Source: Pseudo-nitzschia pungens (taxonomy: Eukaryota > Bacillariophyta > Bacillariophyceae > Bacillariales > Bacillariaceae). Taken from it: DNA of 64,000 nt. This document shows positions 43,143 through 52,636 of the stretch, in pieces. The translations under genes were made by a program, and so were the position numbers. Under the pieces are notes generated by a model. The model saw nothing but the letters and a program-made list of their open reading frames with translations. It was not told the origin of the DNA and did no database searches. Positions within the stretch are counted from its first letter, which is position 1; every line of letters starts with the position of its first letter. The stretch covers positions 434,001 to 498,000 of the forward strand of contig CM074765.1 of the NCBI GenBank assembly GCA_037355855.1, written 5' to 3'.

Positions 43143-43330
43143 TTGTCGTCACTCTACATAGGATCGTCGTCATTCTACATAGAATTGTCGTCACTCTACA
43201 TGGGAATGTCGTCACTCTACATATGATCGTCGTCACTCTACATGGGAATGTCGTCACTCTACATACAATCGTCGTCACTCTACATAGGATCGTTGTCACT
43301 CTACATGGGAATGTCGTCACTCCACTCACT
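43143..43330. repeat. 21-bp tandem repeat
   Basis: Eight or nine units of GTCGTCACTCTACATAGGAT type lie head to tail with an exact 21-bp period. Variants in the last five bases are GGATC, GAATT, GGAAT, TGATC and CAATC. The array starts 20 bp beyond the stop codon of the minus-strand gene ending at 43348. The period is a multiple of three, so frames stay open on both strands, but nothing suggests coding. Confidence 0.9.
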
Positions 43331-43347
43331 CCACTCAGAAATGAATA

Positions 43348-44820
43348 TCACACTTCCGCCATCAACATTTGCCTTTTTCTAACACACATATCTGCATCGA
43401 TAAACATCTTCCTTTTCTTCTGCATGTCATTACTCGCAGCGTTTGTGATCACATCCACATCTACTACTTCTCCCATTCTTTTGAACCGTTCTCTCATCAC
43501 CATTTCGAACTCTACTCCCGTCTCCCTTTCATTTCGTAGCACCTTAATTTCCTCACAGACTTTGTTATACATATTGATTCCCTTTTGGGACCACCCTTGT
43601 TTACTACCGCTCCTAGCATCACAAAACTTTTTTTTCACTTCAGCAAGGTCCTCTCCGTTCTTTCTCTTTAAGTAATTCACCCATCTGTCGTACTCGTTGT
43701 GAATAATAATTAGTGCAAAAGCCTCATCGCTGGCTGAATATATATCACTGATCAACTTTGCATCTTTTACTTTTTCAAACCCAACAACCGACGGTGTTAT
43801 CGCTGCTAAGATGCGACACGCAAAGTAGTAGAAATCGTCCTCACTATCGATACCCTTTCTCCTGTAATCAGGATGTAATACCTTTGCTTCGGGATCGTCT
43901 TGATCATCTATTTCTTTAAGCTCCAAGCTTCCTGGAAACAAATCTGGTATTTCCCATCCCTTCCTACGCGTTTTCTTTCTCTTCACATCGTCTGCAATCA
44001 AATCAAGTTCGATTTCGGTCACGTTAGACACAGCCACGATTTTAATTAGTAGTACTGTAAGTTGGCATTTCTTGTAGTCACACTCACCTAACCAATGATT
44101 CCGAACCGACGTCTGCACACAATTTCTCAACTCGGTCACGTTCTTTTTGATCAACGGAATGTTATAATCGTAGAAATCGCACTTGTCAACGCCGCTCGGA
44201 AACGAAAGACACTCATCCTCCATCAGGCCTGCTAGCAATTTCTTGGCATAATCGTCATCCGCGAATTTAACCCATTTAAACCATTCTGACCTCAGGTAGT
44301 CCTTCAACTTAGGTACCACGACGTTCTTGCGATGCTTTTTAAGTGCCTTATTAATATCCTTTTTTGTCTTATTTTGTATGTCAATTACCACACCTCCACG
44401 TTGATCTCGCCTCTCCTTCTCAAGCTCTTTTACCCTTGCTTCGCTCTCCCTCAGTTGTTTCTCTCTTTCCGCCAACCTTTTCTCCGCCGCCTCAAGTCTC
44501 TTCTCCAAATTTTCAATTATAGCGTCCTTATCGGCCGCCTTCGTAGAGTTGCTGAAAGTGAAATTTGTCTGATTCCCTACAACCATGTTGTCCACCACAT
44601 TGAGTACCATTCTTTGGTCATCTGCCGGTGTCTTTCCTTTTTGTTTCGTAGTCTTTTGTCCAGCCTGTTGTCCGGACGGCATCCTTGTCTTTTTCGTCGC
44701 TCCATAAGTAGGCGTTGGTAGCTTCTTACCACTCCGATTATGTCTTGGCACGTCAACATCAGCTGGTACTGTACTAATAGCTGGAAGTGCTTTACTTAGT
44801 TCAGCGGCTTCTCTCGACAT
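43348..44820 (-). CDS. orphan coiled-coil protein, AT-rich codon use
   Basis: 490 aa from ATG 44820, one exon. A basic Thr/Lys-rich N-terminus (KKLPTPTYGATKKTRMPSG) is followed by a coiled coil at about 100-140 (IIENLEKRLEAAEKRLAERE, KQLRESEARVKELEKE). A mixed alpha region contains LRSEWFKWVKFADDDYAKKL, CQLTVLLIKIVAVSNV, YYFACRILAAITPSVVGF and SDEAFALIIIHNEYDRWVNY. Near the C-terminus GWSQKGINMYNKVCEEIK precedes a charged tail. I do not recognise a named domain. The S-D-E-A-F-A-L ... W ... G-W-S-x-x-G-x-x-x-Y pattern recalls multicopy hypothetical families in diatoms, possibly tied to mobile DNA; that is from memory and unverified. Codons are A/T-ending, unlike the GC-rich genes nearby. A clean 1.4-kb frame argues for recent function. 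Confidence 0.7.
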   Translation of the reverse strand: MSREAAELSKALPAISTVPADVDVPRHNRSGKKLPTPTYGATKKTRMPSGQQAGQKTTKQKGKTPADDQRMVLNVVDNMVVGNQTNFTFSNSTKAADKDAIIENLEKRLEAAEKRLAEREKQLRESEARVKELEKERRDQRGGVVIDIQNKTKKDINKALKKHRKNVVVPKLKDYLRSEWFKWVKFADDDYAKKLLAGLMEDECLSFPSGVDKCDFYDYNIPLIKKNVTELRNCVQTSVRNHWLGECDYKKCQLTVLLIKIVAVSNVTEIELDLIADDVKRKKTRRKGWEIPDLFPGSLELKEIDDQDDPEAKVLHPDYRRKGIDSEDDFYYFACRILAAITPSVVGFEKVKDAKLISDIYSASDEAFALIIIHNEYDRWVNYLKRKNGEDLAEVKKKFCDARSGSKQGWSQKGINMYNKVCEEIKVLRNERETGVEFEMVMRERFKRMGEVVDVDVITNAASNDMQKKRKMFIDADMCVRKRQMLMAEV

Positions 44821-45329
44821 GATTGTGATCCGCTTATGATGTTCTTACAAACCTTGATTGAATGATATGTTCGCACGTTGCATACACCCCTGTTTTATCA
44901 CGTTTTTTGTGACATGATCAATAATCCACCGTAATTACTGCGTTGTAATTATACGTCGTAATTACAACAAGCAATCACATGAAAAAAAAAAATTTCATTC
45001 AGCATTAAGGTTTACATGTTGTTGACTGCTGGCATCCTCTTCTAGTGCAAGCTGTCTCGGCCGCGCCATTTTTTTTACCCAAAGTTTGCTGAGAATTGAT
45101 TTCTTCTACATGATAGCAGTAGAGTTACTACTAGTAGTATGTACCGTACTGAAGTAATAGTAGAAACCAGTAGAAGGCTGATGGTGGAGCCAGCCCCGCT
45201 GCGCCATAATTTTTGACTATCTCTTATGTACTACTACCTACACACTGCAGTAGTATGTAGCAGCAGTGTATAACTATACTACCCTTACAAGCAGCAAGAA
45301 TAGTACCAGTACCTCAGTGAATATACCAT
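44821..45329. other. AT-rich spacer before the 181-bp satellite
   Basis: Probable 5' flank of the orphan gene. A GTAATTAC / GTAATTACAAC inverted patch lies near 44935-44965. No gene is supported. Confidence 0.45.
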
Positions 45330-46735
45330 CAAATCAAATATCTGAATGAATCTCGCCAATCTTTGTGTGATTCCAGTGTGAATATTTCTCATCCTATCCA
45401 TGGGCAAGAGAATTCAAAAAGAAGTATTCAAAAATCACCAATAATTTGGATGTCACCACTGAATAATTAGTAGTTGGCCCAGTACTGCGGAATTTAGTAG
45501 AAAATACTGTAAAATCACATATCTGAATGAATCTGGCCAATAGTTGTGTGATTCCAATGTGAATATTCCTCATCCTATCCATGGGCAAGAGAATTCAAAA
45601 AGAAGTATTCAAAAATCACCTATAATTTGGGTGTCACCACTGAATAATTAATATTTGGTCCACTACTGCAGAATTTACTAGAAAATACTGTAAAATCAAA
45701 TATCTGAACAAATCTGGCCAATAGTTGTATGATTCCAGTGTGAATATTCCTCATCCTATGCATGGGCAAGAGTATGCAAAAAGAAGTATTCAAAAATCAC
45801 CTATAATTTGGGTGTCACCACTGAATAATTGATATTTGGTCCACTACTGCAGAATTTACTAGAAAAAATTACCAAATCACATATCTGAATGAATCTGGCC
45901 AATATTTGTGTGATTTCAGTGTGAATATTCCTCATCCTATCCATGGGCAAGACTATTAAAAAAGAAGTATTCAAAAATCACCAATGGTATGGGTGTCACC
46001 ACTGAATAATTAATATTTGTTCCACTACTGCGGAATTCACTAGAAAAAAGTACCAAATCACATATTTGAATGAATCTGGTCAGTGTTTGTGTGATTCCAG
46101 TGTGAATATTTCTCATCCTATGCACGGGGAAGAGTATGCAAAAAGAAGTATTCAAAAATCACCAATAATTTGGGTGTCACCACTGAATAATTAATATTTG
46201 GTCCAGTACCGCAGCATTTACTAGAAAATACTGTAAAATCACATACCTGAATGAATCTGGCCAATATTTGTGTGATTCCAGTGTGAATATTCCTCATCCT
46301 GTGCATGGGCAAGAGTATGCAAAAAGAAGTATTCAAAAATCACCTATAATTTGGGTGTCACCACTGAATAATTGATATTTGGTCCACTACTGCAGAATTT
46401 ACTAGAAAAAATTACCAAATCACATATCTGAATGAATCTGGCCAATAGTTGTATGATTCCAGTGTGAATATTCCTCATCCTATGCATGGGCAAGAGTATT
46501 CAAAAAGAAGTATTCAAAAATCACCTATAATTTGGGTGTCACCACTGAATAATTGATATTTGGTCCACTACTGCAGAATTTACTAGAAAAAATTACCAAA
46601 TCACATATCTGAATGAATCTGGCCAATAGTTGTATGATTCCAGTGTGAATATTCCTCATCCTATGCATGGGCAAGAGTATTCAAAAAGAAGTATTCAAAA
46701 ATCACCAATAGTATGGATGTCACCATTGAATAACT
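45330..46735. repeat. 181-bp tandem satellite, about eight units
   Basis: The phrase TCATCCTAT.CATGGGCAAG begins at 45389, 45570, 45751, 45932, 46113, 46294, 46475 and 46656, exactly 181 bp apart each time. Units also share AAAAAGAAGTATTCAAAAAT, GGTGTCACCACTGAATAATT and ACATATCTGAATGAATCTGG. Differences are point substitutions. AT-rich and non-coding. Confidence 0.95.
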
Positions 46736-47939
46736 GAATAGCTCACTTATTCTGACATGCGCTTCGCAGCAAAAATATTGTTATCGCATCGTGATGTAGC
46801 AAAATATATTTCCACCATGGCACTCGAACCAACAACACCACATCAATTACATCCAGTGATACCACTATTACTGTCTACTACTGCTTTATAGGTGTTCTCT
46901 CTATCTTATAATGCTACTACCAAAAGATTTGTACCAGTACCCTACGTACAGTATACACAGTACTGGAAACCTACACATCCCCTGCATACATACATACGTA
47001 CTACTAGGTATGTGTGCAGACATGTCATTTTTTCTTTTACTAAGACTGTAGACTTAGTACTGTAATCTACGTACATTGCTGTCATTTTTTCCAGTCAGCC
47101 TGTACAAACAGTACTGTTACCTACGTACATTATGTGCATCATCATCATCATCTTCACGGTGAATTTTCCGCCCCACATCTCCCTCGTGAAGGATGTCATA
47201 ATTTTCATTTTCGTTTCGGCGTTGGAATTTTCTGGCCGGTCCAGTTGAAAGTGAGCCGCGAGGCGCCTGGTACCATCTTGGAGAGACAAACGGCAAAGAA
47301 AGTATAGAACTGATCACTCTTGAAATCCTTGTTACCGTTTTCTTTTGCTATCAAGGTAGGGTGGGCTGCAGTCCTCGAATCACCTGGCTTACCCAGATAT
47401 CTACGAGTACGACGCGCGAACGAACCTGCAGAGGACGACCAAGACGATCGGAACAAGGAAGACCGAAGACACTAAAAGGTACGACGAAGGTACGATCGTA
47501 GAAGAGGGGGACGACGATGACGAGCGAGCTGACGACGACGAGCGAGACGACGACGATGACCACGACGACCGGGACGACGACGACGACCGGGACGACGACG
47601 ATGACCGGGACGACGATGACGACTAACCGCCCGCTGTTTATTTTGTACAACCCCAACACACAGATCGTAGCAAAGAGCAACGACGGAGACGATCAGAAGA
47701 AAGAGGGACGACGATCGAAGCGAAGAGCAACGACGACTTCAAGGACGAAAAACACGATCAAAATGAAGAGCAACGACGATTTCAAGGACGACGACGACGA
47801 CGATCGAAAGGAAGAGCAATGACGATTTCAAGGACGACAACGACGAGGGGAACGACGAACGACCGATACGATTGTTGAAGAGGGGAACGACCGATACGAT
47901 CGAAAGACGGCGATAGTTCTTTAAAAATATTCTCGTGTA
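46736..47939. other. spacer with a GAC-rich low-complexity tract
   Basis: After an AT-rich stretch, composition changes near 47100. A (GAC)/(GAG)-rich tract at about 47508-47620 and again at 47680-47890 (GACGACGACGACC, AGAGCAACGACGA) gives Thr-rich and Asp-rich frames. These are open by composition, and I do not call a gene. A weak protein-like run on the minus strand (about 47205-47340) is too short to name. Confidence 0.45.
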
Positions 47940-49615
47940 TTATCCCCCCTGTATTATCGACGCGTTGGTTTCTGCTTGCTGTCCCCCCCTGTATTAACGA
48001 CGCGTTGGTTGCTGCTTGCTGTCCCCCCCTGTATTTTCGACGCGTTGCTGCTTGCTGTCCCCCCCTGTATTATCGACGCGTTGCTGCTGCTTGCTGTCCC
48101 CCCTGTATTATCGACGCGTTTGTATTATCGACGCGTTGCTCCTGCTTGCTGTCCCCCCTGTATTATCGACGCGTTGCTTGTATTATCGACGCGTTGCTTG
48201 TATTATCGACGCGTTTGTATTATCGACGCGTTGCTGCTTGCTGTCCCCCCCTGTATTATCGACGCGTTGCTGCTGCTTGCTGTCCCCCCTGTATTATCGA
48301 CGCGTTTGTATTATCGACGCGTTGCTGCTGCTTGCTGTCCCCCCTGTATTATCGACGCGTTGCTTGTATTATCGACGCGTTGCTTGTATTATCGACGCGT
48401 TGCTTGTATTATCGACGCGTTTGTATTTTCGACGCGTTGCTGCTTGCTGTCCCCCCCTGTATTATCGACGCGTTGCTGCTGCTTGCTGTCCCCCCTGTAT
48501 TATCGACGCGTTTGTATTATCGACGCGTTGCTCCTGCTTGCTGTCCCCCCTGTATTATCGACGCGTTGCTTGTATTATCGACGCGTTGCTTGTATTATCG
48601 ACGCGTTTGTATTATCGACGCGTTGCTCCTGCTTGCTGTCCCCCCTGTATTATCGACGCGTTTGTATTATCCACGCGTTGCTTGTATTATCGACGCGTTG
48701 CTTGTATTATCCACGCGTTGCTTGTATTATCGACGCGTTGCTGCTTGCTGTCCCCCCTGTATTATCGACGCGTTTGTATTATCGACGCGTTGCTTGTATT
48801 ATCGACGCGTTGCTTGTATTATCGACGCGTTGCTTGTATTATCGACGCGTTGCTGCTTGCTGTCCCCCCTGTATTATCGACGCGTTTGTATTATCCACGC
48901 GTTGCTTGTATTATCGACGCGTTTCTGCTTGCTGTCCCCCCTGTATTATCGACGCATTGCTGCTTGCTGTCCCCCCCTGTATTATCGACTCGTTGCTGCT
49001 TGCTGTCTCCCTGTATTATCGACGCGTTGTTGCTTGCTGTCCCCCCCCCGTATTATCGATGCGTTGCTGCTTGCTGTCCCCCCCCTGTATTATCGTCGCG
49101 TTGCTGCTGCTTGCTGTCCCCCCCCCCGTATTATCGACGCGTTACTGCTGCTTGTTGCTGCTTGCTGTCCCCCCCCTGTATTATCGACGCGTTGCTGCTG
49201 CTGCTTGCTGTCCCCCCTGGTGTATTATCGATTGTTGCTGCTTGCTGTCCCCCTTGTATTAAATTTTTTTTCTACATAAATCCCTGTACAATTTGTACTG
49301 GAAAATCGATTTTTTTGATTGGCTCATTCACTCAGCACCTCTATCTGCTTGCTGCTTGCTGTCCCCCCCCCTGTATTATCGACGCGTTGCTGCTTGTTGC
49401 TGCTTGCTGTCCCCACTGTATTATCGATGCGTTGCTGCTTGCTGTCCCCCCCTGTATTATCGACGCGTTGTTGCTTGCTGTCCCCCCTGTATTATCGACG
49501 CGTTGCTGCTGCTTGCTGTCCCCCCTGTATTATCGACGCATTGTTGCTTGCTGTCCCCCCCTGTATTATCGACGCGTTGCTGCTGCTTGCTGTCCCCCCT
49601 GTATTATCGACGCGA
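47940..49615. repeat. 1.7-kb minisatellite built on TGTATTATCGACGCGTTG
   Basis: The core TGTATTATCGACGCGTT recurs dozens of times. Spacing is 17 bp, 20 bp (with GCT inserted) or about 36-42 bp (with GCTGCTTGCTGTCCCCCC inserted, C runs of 5-10). The pieces mix in varied order. All three plus-strand frames stay open for over 1 kb because the unit has no stop triplets. The region is interrupted once by unrelated DNA at 49262-49340. Each core contains ACGCGT. Confidence 0.92.
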
Positions 49616-49689
49616 ATTGGTAGTAGTACTACCAATTCGTAGAAATTAGAAAAAATCATAATGTACTACTACTACTAAGGCTATGATTA

Positions 49690-49890
49690 TAAAAATGAGT
49701 GACGAGTGGAGTAACGTAGAGTGATGAGTGGAGTAACGTAGAGTGACGAGTGGAGTAATGTAGAGTGACGAGTGGAGTAATGTAGAGCGCTACGGCGATA
49801 CAACGCTACATGGATACAGCGCTACAACGCTACATGGATACAGCGCTACAACGCTACATGGATACAGCGCTACAGCGTTACAGGGATACA
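49690..49890. repeat. two adjoining short tandem arrays (22 bp and 24 bp)
   Basis: Four units of GAGTGACGAGTGGAGTAACG type (22 bp) run from about 49697 to 49786. Three to four units of CGCTACAACGCTACATGGAT type (24 bp) follow to about 49890. Nothing coding. Confidence 0.85.
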
Positions 49891-52636
49891 GGGAGGGCGT
49901 GTACTACAATTGCTCACTTATCACTGCAGGGGCTGGGGTATCCCGTTATAGTACTTATTGTACACGAATGACCATACCCTGACGGTAGCATAATAGGGTA
50001 GCATGGTATGATAGCATAGCAATTGACCATAACCACAAAATTTTGGTAGGTAAAAATTGACTTTTCGACCTTAAAAAAAGGGTGAGGGTTGGAATTGAAA
50101 AAAAAAACGGGGTCGTAAATAGTTTTACCAAAGAAAAAATAGAGGTACAGGGTCAAAAAGGTCTAAAAATGACCAATTTACCTCGAAAAACAGTTAACAG
50201 ACGTAGCAGCAGTGTCTACTTCTATGGGGCTGGAAGGATTCCCGTGCATAGTACCAAAAACGCCTAGAAAAAAAGAAAAAAATCTCATCAGCCATTATCA
50301 TTATTTTTTCATTCATGGACAAGGCTGAAAAGAGGCTCGATGTCCCCGCCGTGCAGCACCGGAATCAAGAGTTCTTATTGCAAGCCCTCACTTAACAACC
50401 TGACGTCCCGACTTGTGAGATAGTAGTACTACCAGTAGCAGCAGAATGAACGAGTGAAATGAACGTTACCACCAGCAGCAGCAGCACCAATCGACATCAG
50501 CAACAATGCCTTGCTTCACAAATAGTAGCAATAATAACGACCGCCACCATTTGATCATTTACTAGTTCTTCAACACTATAGTAATCATTAGTAGTAACTG
50601 TATTACTGGTGGTACTACTAGTATACTATGACTAACATTCAACTTTCTTCCTGTGGACAACAACTACTAGTAAAAGATTCAATTGTAGTCACTGGAACAG
50701 GACCATAAGTTGCTGTCTTTACTTCTTGCTCAGCAGTAAATGAACAAGATTGCAAGTGTCAGGATTTTGTGTGGTGACAATTTCAACAAGTTGTGAGGAC
50801 AAACTACTAGCTACTACTACCAGTAGCATGGCTAATGACAAAAACGAATTACTGCAGTTTCAAGACTGTTTTGAACATCATACTACTAGTAGTATTACTA
50901 GTAGTAATTAACCAAATAGAAATTGCTGAGAACGAGAAATTGAACTCAAGTCCCTCCTCTGGTACCATCGTCCACCAGCAGGAGCATGCTGGCACATCCC
51001 CCTTGCCACCAAATGCTCCGATAATTACGAAAACATCATGAACGTTGAAAAAGGCTGGAAGAGGGGATCCTGTCTTCACGATTCTAGATACTACTACTAC
51101 TACTACTACTACCGGTAACCTTACCACGCAGTCTGGCCATCCAAGTCTCAAATACCGTACATACTGAAAGCAGTTCTACTAATGACTTCTATCGACACCA
51201 CATAGTAACCTTACTACTTGTACGAATAGAAACTATTATTATTTTAAAAGTAAGTCTTACTTCTAGTACTAGTACTAGTAAGATCTTACTACTAGTCAGT
51301 AAATACTACTTGTATTACTACTTCTTGTTGCTTAAAAGTACAAGAAGTATGAGTACCGGTACTATGTTCAATGTGTACTGTAAGTAACTTACCGGTACCG
51401 GTACTTTTCCTGAAGTTGATAAAAGTTGCTTTTTATTCACGAGCAGAAATTCATAAATCGGCACTCCTGCACCCATACCGTAATTATTGTTAATCTCTGT
51501 AGATTGAGCGTGATGTTGTAACCGCTTTCAAAGCCTGTAGAAGTACACATTTTGATCATGGCGGGTGAACAAGTTTTTCCAATAGCCCATTGCAATAGCA
51601 TAAGTAACGTTACGCAACGGATGGAAAAATGTACGACCAAAGAGAAGAATATTTTTCTTATGGACAGAAGATAAGATTTTACTTCTTGCCTAAGATTTTA
51701 CCGTATTCGAAGATTTTATTAAAAAACTCTTCTTTTATCGATCTTTTTTTTCGATTTTAAAAAACGTAAATTGTACCGGATCTATTATTGCTCATATCAT
51801 GTTCCCTGTAAACTCTGAAAGGTAGGCTGGAGGACGACTACTCCGTTCATTCGGAAGAATAAGGACCTTTTCACTTTTGAGAATCTCTTCACATCGAAGT
51901 ACGTTGGTTGGTAGTACTAACCTTCTTCGAAGTACGAGTATTCTAAAGTGTTCGATGTCGACGTTATCTAGATATCCAAAATTGATACTTCTGTCTCTGA
52001 TGATAAAGCATTGCCTACACAAGAGCAATAATAAAATATGATCAGTGCGAAAGTTCCTAAAGGTTAAATAAAGGGATGACATTTGTATTTCATTTCACTA
52101 CACGAACCATTATTCGAGCGAATATTAATTTTATCAGCGATCCGAGGCACATGAGAGCTTTGTTCTCTCACCGAAGACAATCTAGCTGTCAGCCGACAAA
52201 ATAACAAAATTGTGGAAAAGAAGAAAAAAGTTGGGAGTCTAAAATACCGTACGGTACTCGTACCGTATTCGTAGCTAGAAAATTTCTGTATCGTAGTGAT
52301 GCTAAGTTTTTAGTACGTGCATTCGTTTATGATCCGCAGACGAGAAAGAGACACCCATCACAATTCCAACTAGTCTTCGGTGCGATTGTGAATTGCAGAG
52401 GTAGGAGAATAGCCAAGCCAAAAGGATAGCGACTCGAATCTGGAAAGAGGAAGATATTTTAAACGGTGCTAAACTGAATACTGACTCATTGTTCTTGTGC
52501 CTCTTCCATTATCGACGGAATCAATCACTCGTGACGAGTAGTCTCCGAGGTTTCCATCTCGTCCCATCCCGCGCCATTGGATCTTCTCGCTTCGAAGAAA
52601 GTCACGCAACATCGCAGTCCGAAGAGACAAGTTAGA
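49891..52636. other. 2.7-kb AT-rich intergenic region
   Basis: No supported gene. It contains (CTA)n at about 51090-51110, ACTAGTACTAGTACTAGTA at about 51270, and runs of A and T. Small open frames such as 50835-51041 have a hydrophobic run but no family match. The last 100 bp should contain the promoter of the gene at 52637. Confidence 0.45.

Noticed and set aside
43223..43675. Plus-strand frame reading VTLHxxV repeats
   Set aside because: It is the 21-bp minisatellite followed by antisense of the orphan gene.
47508..47822. Thr/Asp-rich open frame
   Set aside because: It reflects a GAC/GAG simple repeat, open on both strands, with no start context or conserved segment.
43143..49615. Possible CRISPR arrays
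   Set aside because: The repeats are head-to-tail with similar sequence throughout and no unique spacers of constant length; the genome is eukaryotic and no cas gene is present.
47976..49623. Three overlapping plus-strand open frames of over 400 codons
   Set aside because: All three frames are open at once because the repeat unit lacks stop triplets; the predicted proteins are pure repeats (CIIDALL-type) with no start context or domain.
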